Assembly: GCA_035998495.1 (NCBI GenBank)
Contig: DASYHP010000024.1
Coordinates: 186,001 to 250,000, forward strand
Direction of reading: 5' to 3'
Length of the DNA: 64,000 nucleotides
Origin: Mesorhizobium_B sp035998495
Lineage (GTDB): Bacteria > Pseudomonadota > Alphaproteobacteria > Rhizobiales > Rhizobiaceae
The position numbers and the translations under genes are program-made. Position 1 is the stretch's first letter; every line of letters starts with the position of its first letter. A model generated the notes under the pieces. It was not told where the DNA came from, ran no database searches, and saw only the letters and a program-made list of their open reading frames with translations. Shown here in pieces: positions 1-8,792 of the stretch.

Positions 1-351
1 ATTGTGCTCCTCGCGCAGCCAGGCGAAGGCCGAGCGGTTGGCATAGGTCTCGACATTGATGCCGGAGCAGACGATCACCATGGAGGGCCGGTCGGGGCCG
101 GCGAGCTTGCGGCGCTCCTCTTCCAGCGAGGTATCGACGGCGCACTCAACGCCGTTGGACGCGCGCACGGGCCTGCCGTCCGTGCTGGCGAGCCGCCATT
201 TGTAGGCTTCGTAGCCCAGCATGCGGTTGGCGATCCTGAGCGGGTCGAGCGCGGTGGCAAAGGCCACCATCGTGAAGTCCGGCACCAGGAAGAACACAAT
301 GGAGCGCTTGACGCCCTGGCGTCCGCCGGCTCCCGGCAAGGTCTGCAACAT
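1..351 (-). CDS. GlxA/GbdR-type AraC-family regulator, N-terminal part (runs off the window)
   Basis: The reverse strand is open from an ATG at 351 to the first base of the window and gives 117 residues with no stop. The protein starts MLQTLPGAGG, continues with a hydrophobic strand and 'FTMVAFATALDPLRIANR', and reaches 'VICSGINVET' near residue 98. This is the DJ-1/PfpI-like sensor domain of GlxA-type AraC regulators; the helix-turn-helix part would lie beyond the edge. GbdR, the glycine-betaine/dimethylglycine sensor of Pseudomonas, belongs to this family. Position beside a corrinoid methyltransferase cluster fits a betaine-responsive activator, but the ligand is inferred only from context. 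Confidence 0.8.
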   Translation of the reverse strand, partial: MLQTLPGAGGRQGVKRSIVFFLVPDFTMVAFATALDPLRIANRMLGYEAYKWRLASTDGRPVRASNGVECAVDTSLEEERRKLAGPDRPSMVIVCSGINVETYANRSAFAWLREEHN

Positions 352-417
352 GATGGCTCAGCCCCACGCGCCCGCGATGTCGCGATCAGGCAAGGGTTCA
401 TCACCATTGCGACGGAT

Positions 418-423
418 TGTCAA
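418..423 (-). promoter_or_regulatory. possible -35 element of the GbdR-like gene
   Basis: The reverse strand reads TTGACA about 67 bases before the regulator's ATG at 351. A -10 hexamer at the usual distance is poor (TGAACC), so this is only a candidate promoter. Confidence 0.25.
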
Positions 424-450
424 TGCGTGCGCTGAACAGGCGCCCACAGC

Positions 451-480
451 AAAACGCCGCCCGACGGGAGCCGGACGGCG
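451..480 (-). terminator. rho-independent terminator
   Basis: On the reverse strand CGCCGTCCG pairs with CGGGCGGCG (one G-T wobble) around an 8-base loop and is followed directly by TTTTG. It lies about 27 bases after the stop codon of the small gene at 507-647 and separates it from the regulator. Confidence 0.7.
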
Positions 481-506
481 TCGAAGCGAAAAGACGCTTG
501 GAGGCG

Positions 507-647
507 TCACATCACCAGGCAGCCCAGGCGATTGGCGGCCACCGCCGCGGTCTGGCCGGGCATGGTCCTGGACAGGCGCTGGCGCTCGAGCCTTGTGGCG
601 AGGCTCGCACGGCGAGACGAATGGAAAAGGCGGGAAAAGAGGTTCAT
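507..647 (-). CDS. small basic hypothetical protein (46 aa)
   Basis: An ATG at 647 preceded by GGAG (spacing about 8) opens a 46-residue frame, MNLFSRLFHSSRRASLATRL onward, ending in LGCLVM. It is rich in Arg and Ser with an N-terminal amphipathic stretch, and has no domain I recognise. The good ribosome-binding site and the terminator just downstream (451-480) are the reasons to call it real. Function unknown. Confidence 0.5.
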   Translation of the reverse strand: MNLFSRLFHSSRRASLATRLERQRLSRTMPGQTAAVAANRLGCLVM

Positions 648-861
648 GGGAAAGCTCCAAACACGGGAAAACGGTCGCCTTCACGCGAGTGGATGGGGGC
701 GGCTCGTCGGACTGACGCTCATATAGTGCCGCCTGTTTTCCCTTGCGCTAGGGAAAGCGAAGCGCCGAGTCCGAAAAACGACAGGCGCATCCTCTTGCGA
801 GAGCCATGCCTGCGAAAGGGTAAACGAAGCCTGAACGGCGATGCCGGCCAGGCTTGCCGGT

Positions 862-2919
862 TCAATCGCGGGCGCGGCGGCCGGCGCGCTCCTCGCGCGA
901 ACGGCGGCGGGGCGCGCCGTCGCCATCGCCCACGTCTTTGCGCGGCGGCAGCTTCACTTCCCGACCGAGCTTCGGGAAGGGGTCGGCCTTGTTGGGCAGC
1001 GCCATGGCGTTCACGAACAACTGCTGGAAATGCGGCTCCAGCGCCGTCTCGATCTTCTCGATCTTCGACACTTCACGCTCGATCTCGCGGCGGTGGTCGC
1101 GGTTGAGCAGCGCCATCAGCGCGCCCGTGCCCGCCGCGTTGCCCACCGCCTTGACCTCGGAAAGATCGCAGTCGGGGATCAGGCCCAGCACCATCGCGTA
1201 TTTCGGGTCGATGAAGCTGCCGAAGGCGCCGGCGAAGCGGATCGCGTCGACCTGCGCCACGCCCTGCTTCTCCATGAGAAGCTTCACGCCGGCATAGAGC
1301 GCCGCCTTGGCGAGCTGGATGGCGCGCACGTCGTTCTGCGTCACGGCGATGCGGGGCTCGCCGTCGCGCAGCAGGTAGGAGAAGGTGCGGCCGGTCTGGA
1401 CGATGCGCGGGCTTTTCGCGGCCAGGCCGCCGTCCACCACGCCATCCTCGGAGATGATGCCCGAAAGATACATTTCCGCCACGACCTCGATGATCGCCGA
1501 GCCGCAGATGCCGGTGACGCCGGTCGCCGCCGCAGCGTCCTCAAAGCCCGGCTCGTCGGACCACTTGTCCGCGCCAATGATCTTGTAGCGCGGTTCCAGC
1601 GTCTGCGGGTCGATCCGCACGCGCTCGATCGCGCCGGGCGCGGCGCGCTGGCCCGACGAAATCTCCGCACCCTCGAAGGCCGGGCCGGTGGGGGAGGACG
1701 CCGCGACCACGCGGCTCCTGTTGCCCAGGACGATCTCGGCGTTCGTACCGACATCGACCAGGAGCATCATGCCGTCCTGCCGGTAGGGGCCTTCGGAGAG
1801 GGTCGCGCCGGCCGCGTCCGCGCCGACATGGCCGGCGATGCAGGGCAGCATGTAGATGCGCGCGCCGCGGCTTACTTCGACGTCGATCTCATGCGCCCAA
1901 AGCTGCAGCGCGCCCGAGACGGCGAGCGCGAAGGGGGCTTGGCCGAGCTCCGTCGGGTCTATCCCCAGGAACAGGTGGTGCATGATCGGGTTGCCCACGA
2001 AGACGAGGTCGTGGATGTCGCGGCGGTCCACGCCGCCCTCGGCGCAGACCCTCTCGATCAGGTCGTTGACGGCGTCGCGCACGGCCTTCGTCATGGCCTC
2101 GCGCCCGTCCGGGTTCATCATGACGTATGAGACGCGGCTCATCAGGTCTTCGCCGAAGCGGATCTGCGGGTTCGGCGTGCCCGACGAGGCGACCACGCGG
2201 CCCGAGAGCAGCGAGACGAGATGCATGGCGATGGTGGTGGAGCCGATGTCGCAGGCGATCCCATAAGCCTCGTTCTTGAGGCCAGGATAAAGCGCGGTGA
2301 TGAAGGGGCGCGACGAATCCATGTCGCGGTGGATGGCCGCCGTGACGCCCCACTCGCCCTTGCGCAGGATGGACTGCACCTGCGGGATCAGGTGAGGGGC
2401 GACGAGCAAGTCCCTCCAGCCCCAGTCCTTTTCGAGCACGGCTTTCAGCCGGTCGAGATCGCCCAGGGGCTTGTGCATGTCGGGCTGGTCCACCTCGACA
2501 TAGCAGAGCTGGACGGCGGCGTTGCGCTCGATCACGCGGTTGGTGGCGGCCTTGCGGATGACCTGGGCGTTGACGACCGTGTCCTGGGGGACATCGATGA
2601 CGAGGTCGCCCTGGACCGTGGCGGAGCAGGAGAGCCGACGGCGGCCGGGCAGGCCGCGCACGCGCTCATAGCGCTCCTCCTTCGGACCCTTGGGCGAGAT
2701 GTGGTCATCCGACGAGGTGATCTTGTGCTTGGCGAAGTGGCCTTCCTGCACCTCGACCTGACAGCGCCCGCAGGTGGCGCGGCCGCCGCACACGCTTTCG
2801 ACATAGACGCCCAACTGCCGCGCGGCATCCAGAACCGCCGTGCCCACGGGAAACCGCCCCCTTTTGCCCGAAGGCATGAACAGGACGAGGGGATCGGTGA
2901 TGTTGGGCGGGGCGTTCAT
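862..2919 (-). CDS. corrinoid activation protein: 2Fe-2S ferredoxin plus DUF4445/ASKHA ATPase (RACE/RACo type)
   Basis: 685 residues. The N-terminus is a plant-type [2Fe-2S] ferredoxin with Cys44, Cys50, Cys53 and Cys98 (CGGRATCGRC, then RRLSCSATV). The middle and C-terminal parts form the RACo/DUF4445 ASKHA fold, with 'CDIGSTTIAMHLV' as phosphate-1 motif and 'LLVDVGTNAEIVLG' as a second. This family uses ATP to drive reduction of inactive Co(II) corrinoid to Co(I). It ends in an Arg-rich tail (PRRRSREERAGRRARD), as do several cluster neighbours. It is the last gene of the reverse-strand series, 33 bases after the MeTr gene, and would keep the corrinoid protein at 7856-8548 active in an aerobic cell. 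Confidence 0.9.
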   Translation of the reverse strand: MNAPPNITDPLVLFMPSGKRGRFPVGTAVLDAARQLGVYVESVCGGRATCGRCQVEVQEGHFAKHKITSSDDHISPKGPKEERYERVRGLPGRRRLSCSATVQGDLVIDVPQDTVVNAQVIRKAATNRVIERNAAVQLCYVEVDQPDMHKPLGDLDRLKAVLEKDWGWRDLLVAPHLIPQVQSILRKGEWGVTAAIHRDMDSSRPFITALYPGLKNEAYGIACDIGSTTIAMHLVSLLSGRVVASSGTPNPQIRFGEDLMSRVSYVMMNPDGREAMTKAVRDAVNDLIERVCAEGGVDRRDIHDLVFVGNPIMHHLFLGIDPTELGQAPFALAVSGALQLWAHEIDVEVSRGARIYMLPCIAGHVGADAAGATLSEGPYRQDGMMLLVDVGTNAEIVLGNRSRVVAASSPTGPAFEGAEISSGQRAAPGAIERVRIDPQTLEPRYKIIGADKWSDEPGFEDAAAATGVTGICGSAIIEVVAEMYLSGIISEDGVVDGGLAAKSPRIVQTGRTFSYLLRDGEPRIAVTQNDVRAIQLAKAALYAGVKLLMEKQGVAQVDAIRFAGAFGSFIDPKYAMVLGLIPDCDLSEVKAVGNAAGTGALMALLNRDHRREIEREVSKIEKIETALEPHFQQLFVNAMALPNKADPFPKLGREVKLPPRKDVGDGDGAPRRRSREERAGRRARD

Positions 2920-2952
2920 CTGATGTGCGTCCGTCGAGGCTCGCTCCGCAGC

Positions 2953-3933
2953 CTACCCCCGCGCGCCCATCCGCGCCTCACGGCCACCGCGACGGCGGCC
3001 GCCGTTGCCGCCATTGTTGGCCGCATCAGTCGGCGACGTCACCGGCACGGGCGCCGGCGCGGCATGCTCGCCGGGCTTGAAATCCTTGTAGGTGCGGATC
3101 CAGGTGGTGCAGTCCTTGTCGGTGCCGGCGAGCACGTTGGCGCCGCGCACCGCCTCCATTTCCTGCGGGCGGCAGGGGTTCATGATGGCCGAGGTCATGC
3201 CCGCGCCGATCACCATGGGGATGAAGGCGGCGTTGATGCCGTGCCGGTGCGGCAGGCCGAAGGAGATGTTCGAAAGCCCGCAGGTGGTGTTGACCTTCAA
3301 CTCCTCGCGCAGCCGGCGGAGCAGCGCGAACACCTGACGACCGGCGTCGCCCAGCGCGCCGATCGGCATCACGAGGGGGTCCACCACCACGTCATGCGCG
3401 GGGATGCCATGGTCGGCGCAGCGTTCGACGATCTTCTTGGCCACCGCGAAGCGCACGTCGGGGTCCATGGAGATGCCGGTCTCGTCGTTGGAGATGGCGA
3501 CCACCGGTACGTTGTATTTCTTGACGAGCGGCAGGATGGCTTCGAGCTTCTCCTCCTCGCCGGTGACGGAGTTCACCAGCGGCCGGCCCTTCGCCACCTT
3601 CAGCGCCGCCTCGATGGCCGCCGTGACGGAAGAGTCGATGGAGAGCGGCAGGTCCACCAAACCCTGCACGATCTCTAACGTCTGCACGAGCAGCGCCGGT
3701 TCGGTCGCGTTGGGATCGACGGCGGTCACGCCCGCGTTCACGTCGAGCATGGTGGCGCCGGCCGCGGCCTGTTCGAGCGCGTCCTTGCGGACCGTGTCGA
3801 AATTGCCGGCCACCATCTCGGCGGCGAGCTTCTTGCGGCCCGTCGGGTTGATGCGCTCGCCGATCACGCAGAAGGGCTGGTCGAAGCCGATCACGATCTC
3901 ACGGGTCGCGGAGGCGACGATGGTGCGGGTCAT
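2953..3933 (-). CDS. methyltetrahydrofolate:corrinoid methyltransferase (dihydropteroate-synthase fold)
   Basis: 326 residues from ATG 3933; in-frame upstream sequence to 4206 is antisense to the MTHFR gene and is not used. A pterin-binding TIM barrel is visible: 'VIGERINPTGRKKL' at the N-terminus, then 'MLDVNAG', 'LSIDSS', 'VNSVTGEE', 'VVVDPLVMPIG' and 'TTCGLSNISFGLP'. These are the signatures of the AcsE/MtgA/MtvA-type family that exchanges methyl between corrinoid and H4folate. Here it probably takes the methyl from the MttB-charged corrinoid protein to give methyl-H4folate. The C-terminus carries a Gly/Arg tail (GGNGGRRRGGREARMGARG). Flanked by MTHFR (15-base gap) and the RACE activator. 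Confidence 0.88.
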   Translation of the reverse strand: MTRTIVASATREIVIGFDQPFCVIGERINPTGRKKLAAEMVAGNFDTVRKDALEQAAAGATMLDVNAGVTAVDPNATEPALLVQTLEIVQGLVDLPLSIDSSVTAAIEAALKVAKGRPLVNSVTGEEEKLEAILPLVKKYNVPVVAISNDETGISMDPDVRFAVAKKIVERCADHGIPAHDVVVDPLVMPIGALGDAGRQVFALLRRLREELKVNTTCGLSNISFGLPHRHGINAAFIPMVIGAGMTSAIMNPCRPQEMEAVRGANVLAGTDKDCTTWIRTYKDFKPGEHAAPAPVPVTSPTDAANNGGNGGRRRGGREARMGARG

Positions 3934-3947
3934 GCGGGAGAATCCGT

Positions 3948-4856
3948 TCAGTTGGAGGCCGCGCGCGCAGCGGCGGGGAGAGGGTTTGCCGTATGCGTCC
4001 ACGAGCCGCGTTCGGCAAGCCACTCGGACGTCTTCTTGATGCCGCCGAAGGGGAAAACGTGGATCTGCCGGATGGGCGTCGCCGGCGAGGCCTGGACGTG
4101 CCGCTCGATGGGGCCGACCACCTGCTCGGGCGAGTGGCTGGTGGCGAGCGCGGTCAGGGACAGGGCGTTCTTCTTGAGAAAGGAGATCGAATTGCCCACG
4201 CCGCACATGGCCGCGTATTTGATCAGCGTCGTGATCTTGGCCGGCCCAGCGACGCCCAGATGCACGGGCAGGTCCACGCCATGGGCGGCCAGTCCGTCGG
4301 CCCAGGCGATGAACTTCTGGGCGTCGAAGCCGAACTGCGTGACGATGCGGATCTTTCCACCCGTGCGCTCGCCAAAGGCCTGTTTGAGCCGCAGCGCCGC
4401 ATAGGCCGCTTCCTCCGAGAAGTCGGGGCTGCCTTCGGGATGGCCGGCCACGCCGATCTCGGTGATCCCGTGCCGGTCGAACACGCCGGTCTCCAGCACC
4501 TCCATGGAGGAGGCGAAGTCGCCGGCCGGCTTATCGAGCCCGCCGCCGATGACCAGAACGTCGGTGACGCCGGCCTCGCCCGCCATGCGGCGGACGCGCT
4601 CCTCGAGCGCCGCCTTGGCGGTCAGCCGGCGCGAGGCGAAATGCGGCACGGGCTTGTAGCCGAGATTCGTCACGCGGCGTGCGGCCTCCACCAGCACGGC
4701 GTCCGGATCGGTGCCGATGTCGGTGATGTAGACCCGCGTGCCCGGCGGGAAGAGGCCCGGCAGGTCAGCCGACTCCACCGCCTGCTTGGGCGCGACCTCG
4801 ATCGATGCGGCGATCTTCTCCACAGGCTTTCTCCACTCAACCATGGTCGTGTCCAC
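3948..4856 (-). CDS. methylenetetrahydrofolate reductase family protein (MetF-like)
   Basis: 302 residues with a TIM-barrel MetF fold: 'GTRVYITDIGTDP' near residue 39, 'LVIGGGLDKPAGD' mid-protein, 'VTQFGFDAQKFIAW' and 'LGVAGPAKI', which match flavin/folate-binding motifs of the family. In this cluster it is likely to oxidise methyl-H4folate from the MeTr reaction to methylene-H4folate rather than serve methionine synthesis. The start overlaps the end of the Virulence_fact gene by 20 bases; an internal ATG at 4844 is a possible alternative start. A direction of catalysis cannot be read from sequence. Confidence 0.85.
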   Translation of the reverse strand: MDTTMVEWRKPVEKIAASIEVAPKQAVESADLPGLFPPGTRVYITDIGTDPDAVLVEAARRVTNLGYKPVPHFASRRLTAKAALEERVRRMAGEAGVTDVLVIGGGLDKPAGDFASSMEVLETGVFDRHGITEIGVAGHPEGSPDFSEEAAYAALRLKQAFGERTGGKIRIVTQFGFDAQKFIAWADGLAAHGVDLPVHLGVAGPAKITTLIKYAAMCGVGNSISFLKKNALSLTALATSHSPEQVVGPIERHVQASPATPIRQIHVFPFGGIKKTSEWLAERGSWTHTANPLPAAARAASN

Positions 4857-5139
4857 CTGCCTTGGCGAGGGCCACCAGCCGCTCGCGGTCGTATCTGCCG
4901 TCGAGTTCCGCCATCGCGCGCTCGGCCTCGGCGTCGAGATCGTCGCCGACGGGCACCGGGTCGGCCTTGCGCCATTCCGCGAGATAGGCGTCCGTGCCGC
5001 CCGCGCCGCTGCGCATGGCGGCCATGTCGATGGCTTCGGTGAAGCGCAGCGGCAGTTCGCGCTTGGCGGACTTCCGCCCCTGCTTGACGATCACCTGCGC
5101 AGGGATGTCGCGCCAATAGACGACGATCAGATCGGCCAT
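4837..5139 (-). CDS. Virulence_fact-family small protein (conserved with MTHFR in methyltransferase clusters)
   Basis: 100 residues from ATG 5139 (MADLIVVYWRDIPAQVIVK); an in-frame ATG at 5193 would add 18 unlikely residues. The N-terminal segment with 'YWRDIPAQV' and the central 'RFTEAIDMAAMRSG' match the small family called virulence factor (PF13769). Its biochemical role is unknown. It is co-oriented with and overlaps the MTHFR gene, so it is probably translated in step with it and may be an accessory subunit of this folate branch. Confidence 0.7.
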   Translation of the reverse strand: MADLIVVYWRDIPAQVIVKQGRKSAKRELPLRFTEAIDMAAMRSGAGGTDAYLAEWRKADPVPVGDDLDAEAERAMAELDGRYDRERLVALAKAGGHDHG

Positions 5140-5288
5140 CTTGTCTGGGTTCCAGAGGCGGACCGGGAAGCAGTCCGGGATGGCCGCGAGCATTGCCGAA
5201 GGGCCGGGGCCGCCGCTTGTTGCCGGACGACGCGCGGGCCTTCAAAAACGACAGGGTGGATGTCGCAGACGGAAAAGAGCGGGTCGGC

Positions 5289-5975
5289 TCAGAAGTACCA
5301 GTGAACTAATACGTCGAAGGCGTAGCCCGCCGTGCCGATCACCGATCCGATCACCACGAAGGCCGCGACGCCGATAAGGCTCGCCAGAGCGAACAGGATG
5401 CCGTCGCGCTCCGACAGCGCCAGCCCGAAAAGAGCGGTCGCGAAGGCCGGCAGCCAGTTCCCCAGGGGGATCGGCAGGGTCACGATGACGCCCATGACGA
5501 CCGCGACGAAGCCGATCACGCGGTCGCCACGGCGGCGCCAGAACGGCCAATAGCGCGGGCGGATGAACCGCTCCAAGCGCTCCAGGCGGGGAATGACGCG
5601 GCTCATCAGGGCGCGGAACTGCTCGGCGGTGATCGAACGCCGCGCGACGAAATCCGGTAGCCAGGGCCGCCGCGAGCCATAGGCCATCTGGGCGCCGAGG
5701 AACACCAGCGGCAGGCCCAGGACGAGCGTCGTGCCCGGCGGCGCGGGGATCAGGTTGAGCGCGGAGAAGAAGACCAGAAGCGCGGCGAAGCCGCGGTCGC
5801 CCATGGCGTCCCGGATGCCGGCGACCGACACGTCGCCGTCCGCGTCGCGGGCGATCTGCGCGAACATCTGCGACAAGCGCCGCGGGCGACGGCGCAGCGA
5901 CGGCGCGCCCATGCCGCCTTCCTCCACCCCGTTCGCCACGCTCCGCATCTCGGTGTCGCTGCTTTCCGAATTCAT
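5289..5975 (-). CDS. exopolysaccharide synthesis protein ExoD family
   Basis: 228 residues from ATG 5975, which has AAGGAG upstream; the longer frame to 6074 lacks such a site. The sequence shows the ExoD pattern: a cytosolic N-terminus 'RRLSQMFAQIARDADGDVSV', 'GDRGFAALLVFFSALNLIPAPPGT', 'GLPLVFLGAQMAYG', then C-terminal hydrophobic segments. An integral inner-membrane protein; ExoD affects exopolysaccharide production and alkali tolerance in Sinorhizobium, but its chemistry is unknown. It interrupts the methyl-transfer gene series without an obvious link to it. Confidence 0.8.
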   Translation of the reverse strand: MNSESSDTEMRSVANGVEEGGMGAPSLRRRPRRLSQMFAQIARDADGDVSVAGIRDAMGDRGFAALLVFFSALNLIPAPPGTTLVLGLPLVFLGAQMAYGSRRPWLPDFVARRSITAEQFRALMSRVIPRLERLERFIRPRYWPFWRRRGDRVIGFVAVVMGVIVTLPIPLGNWLPAFATALFGLALSERDGILFALASLIGVAAFVVIGSVIGTAGYAFDVLVHWYF

Positions 5976-6113
5976 GTCCTGCGCGGCTCCTTGCCGCGCG
6001 AGCCGGGCTTTATTGTGATTGAGAAACGTTAAATCCGCATGACGCGCTGGGATCGGGCCCGTTTCCGGCCGCAATGGCGGGAGGGCCGGAACGTGCCCGG
6101 CGCCCGCCTGCGT

Positions 6114-6689
6114 TCAGCGCCGGAACTCGATCAGGTCGAGCTTCGATTCGAAGGCGGGAGCGGGCAGTTCGATGCGCCACTCGTCCGGCCCCGTGCGGAA
6201 GGCGAGCCCGACCTGATCCGACTCCGGCCCCGAGCCATAGGGTTTCGGCGTCTCGCCGCGCACATATCGCGAACCGAGATAGACGAGCGCCCGATCGTCC
6301 CGGGTGAAGAAGCGGCCCGCCGTGCGCTGCGACCCCGTGAGCTTTTCGAGCCGCCAGCCCGAGCCGTCGTCGGACACGTGGCAGCGGAACCAGTCATAGG
6401 TCACGATCGGCAGGAGCCCGCCCACTTTCGTCACGCGGCACTGCCAGTCGCCCATCATGTCGAAGCCGTCGAAACCGAGCTTCGGCTCGGCGAGCAAGGC
6501 CTTCAGGCGCTTCACGGCCTCCGGGTCGCCGCCGCGCTCGGCCTCGACTAGCGCCTCGGCGCGAACCGTCTCGTGGCGTTCGAGCCGGGCGCGGTCGGCT
6601 TGCGTGATGATCCTGTCCAGCTCGCCGTCGGCGCGGGCCGGCAGAAGGGCGAGAGAAAGCCAGAAGGTGGCGAGGAGAAAGCGGGCCAT
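6114..6689 (-). CDS. DUF4893 secreted/periplasmic protein
   Basis: 191 residues from ATG 6689 with GGAGG six bases upstream. A signal peptide (MARFLLATFWLSLALLPARA) is followed by 'DRIITQADRARLERHETVRAEA' and a beta-rich domain with paired Cys (WQCRVTKVGG and WFRCHVSDDG). The pattern matches the DUF4893 family of alphaproteobacteria. Function unknown. Co-oriented with its neighbours, 32 bases after the DUF1638 gene. Confidence 0.65.
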   Translation of the reverse strand: MARFLLATFWLSLALLPARADGELDRIITQADRARLERHETVRAEALVEAERGGDPEAVKRLKALLAEPKLGFDGFDMMGDWQCRVTKVGGLLPIVTYDWFRCHVSDDGSGWRLEKLTGSQRTAGRFFTRDDRALVYLGSRYVRGETPKPYGSGPESDQVGLAFRTGPDEWRIELPAPAFESKLDLIEFRR

Positions 6690-6720
6690 GACCTCCCTTG
6701 GCCGCAAGCCGCTTTCCGCG

Positions 6721-7368
6721 TCAAGCGCGGGCGGCGGCCGCAAGAGCGGGCACGAGGTCGCCATAGCCGGTCAAGCGGCGCTCATATTCGAGGCCCAGCA
6801 TCGCCGCCGCGCCTTGCGCCACCCTGGCGAGCGCCGGATCGTCGGTCTGGGCGAGATAAACGAGCTTTTCGTAGTGGCCGAAATAGCTTTCGGCGAGTTC
6901 AGGATGACGATCGAGACCGAGCGGACGCATGAAGAAGGCGTCGAACTGCCGGCACAGGAAATCGGTCATGTAGAAGGACCGCATGTCGTCGTCGCCAAGC
7001 GCCTCGAAGGCCGCGTTGCCCTGGTAGAAGGCGAAGCAGTGCGGCCCCTGGATGCGTTCGACGCCCAGCCGCTCGCAAGTTCGGTCCAGCGCGCCGCCCG
7101 TGCCGCAGTCGCCATAGCCGATGAAGATGCGCCCGTAGCCTCCTTGTGCGCGGGCCTCCGCCACGGCGCGCTCTACGCCCGGCGCGATGCGGTCGGGGTA
7201 GTAATGGAACTCGGCGGGCAGGCAGGTAAGATCCAAGTGCGCCAGGCCGAGCTGCTGCTTGGCTGCGAGCACCTCGCGCGCGATCATCCCGCAGGCGATC
7301 ACCAGCACGCGTTCAGGCGCTGCTTCAGGCATTTGGACACGCGGCGTTTCGGCAGCAGAAGCAGGCAT
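6721..7368 (-). CDS. DUF1638 domain protein associated with corrinoid methyltransferase clusters
   Basis: 215 residues. Motifs seen: 'VLVIACGMIAREVLA' (a Rossmann-like first strand), 'IFIGYGDCGTGGALD', 'IQGPHCFAFYQGN' and 'FLCRQFD'. Conserved Cys and His in the CGTGG and GPHC segments suggest a metal or cofactor site. DUF1638 genes occur with MttB homologues, corrinoid proteins and RACE activators in other genomes, but no activity is established to my knowledge. It is separated from the corrinoid gene only by two tiny forward-strand genes. Confidence 0.75.
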   Translation of the reverse strand: MPASAAETPRVQMPEAAPERVLVIACGMIAREVLAAKQQLGLAHLDLTCLPAEFHYYPDRIAPGVERAVAEARAQGGYGRIFIGYGDCGTGGALDRTCERLGVERIQGPHCFAFYQGNAAFEALGDDDMRSFYMTDFLCRQFDAFFMRPLGLDRHPELAESYFGHYEKLVYLAQTDDPALARVAQGAAAMLGLEYERRLTGYGDLVPALAAAARA

Positions 7369-7428
7369 GGAACATCTTCCACTCAGATTGGTTGGACTCC
7401 CGCCATCATCTCACGAGGAGTCCCCATC

Positions 7429-7572
7429 ATGAAATTCTTCCGCCTCGCGCCGCTCGCGCTGATTGCGGCCCTTCTCGCCGCGGGCTGCGCCAACACCGTC
7501 CGCGGCGTCGGCCAGGACGTCGAGAACACGGCCGAAGCCACCGAGCGGGCCGTCGAAGACGTCGCGGATTGA
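7429..7572 (+). CDS. entericidin-like small lipoprotein (47 aa)
   Basis: ATG 7429 with GAGGAG upstream encodes MKFFRLAPLALIAALLAAGC followed by NTVRGVGQDVENTAEATE. The lipobox LAAGC and the 'NTVRGxGxDVExxGxA' pattern are those of the entericidin EcnA/EcnB family, membrane lipoproteins linked to stress or stationary phase. It points against the flanking methyltransferase genes and is probably unrelated to them. Confidence 0.8.
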   Translation: MKFFRLAPLALIAALLAAGCANTVRGVGQDVENTAEATERAVEDVAD

Positions 7573-7664
7573 GCCGCCATCTGCTTCCCTTGTTCGACCC
7601 AAGCCAGCCGGCGAGCAATTCATCATCTGCCGGTCGGCGCTCTCAAAACAACTCGGAGCTTCCA

Positions 7665-7826
7665 ATGTCCCTAGCCAAACTCCTGGCGGCGTTCGCCATA
7701 ATTCTCAGCGTCGCCGGTGGGCTCAGCGCCTGCGCCTCCGCACCCGACCCAGCACCTGAAGCGGCGCCCCCGCCTGCAAGTAGCACGGCTGACGGCGGAC
7801 CCGTGACCGAGAACGATCCGCTCTAA
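7665..7826 (+). CDS. small Pro/Ala-rich lipoprotein (53 aa)
   Basis: ATG 7665 with GGAG upstream. A hydrophobic signal (MSLAKLLAAFAIILSVAGG) ends at the lipobox LSAC; the mature part APDPAPEAAPPPASSTADGG is disordered. It follows the entericidin-like gene by 92 bases and may share its transcript. Function unknown. Confidence 0.65.
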   Translation: MSLAKLLAAFAIILSVAGGLSACASAPDPAPEAAPPPASSTADGGPVTENDPL

Positions 7827-7841
7827 CGGTTTGTGCCCTGG

Positions 7842-7855
7842 TCCGCGCCTGACCT

Positions 7856-7866
<11 letters not shown>
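7842..7866. terminator. perfect 11-bp hairpin between convergent genes
   Basis: TCCGCGCCTGA and TCAGGCGCGGA are exact inverted repeats around a 3-base loop. The hairpin includes the stop codon of the corrinoid gene (7856-7858) and lies 16 bases after the stop of the small lipoprotein gene. No U-run follows on either strand, so it may be a bidirectional transcript end or an RNA-stabilising stem. Confidence 0.5.
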
Positions 7867-8548
<682 letters not shown>

Positions 8549-8583
8549 GAAATGGCTCCTTGAGGCGCGGGCGGAAGCTAGCC

Positions 8584-8615
8584 CGCAATCCGGGTGGAGC
8601 CATAGCCGGATTGCG
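8584..8615. promoter_or_regulatory. candidate operator: 10-bp inverted repeat in the corrinoid/mttB intergenic region
   Basis: CGCAATCCGG at 8584-8593 and CCGGATTGCG at 8606-8615 are exact inverted repeats with a 12-base spacer, so the half-site centres are about two helical turns apart. The site is 36-67 bases before the corrinoid start codon and about 180 bases before the divergent mttB start. It may bind the GbdR-like regulator or another dimeric factor. Confidence 0.45.
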
Positions 8616-8792
8616 ACTCCGCGCGCAAGGAAAGCGACCGGCGGCCGGAGGTTCCGGGACGGCTTGCGCTTGTCCCTTTTGCGACAGGGCTTGGCGCGGG
8701 AGAGCGGTTGGGCGCATGATGGGAGCCCCTAACACAGCGGGCAGGCACGGGCGCGGCGCGTGAAAAGCTCGCCGCCGGTTCGAGGACGGCGC

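Noticed and set aside
7366..7400. Partial GGAAC general-stress (EcfG-type) promoter before the entericidin gene
   Set aside because: GGAAC is present but the downstream CGTT element is not at the required distance.
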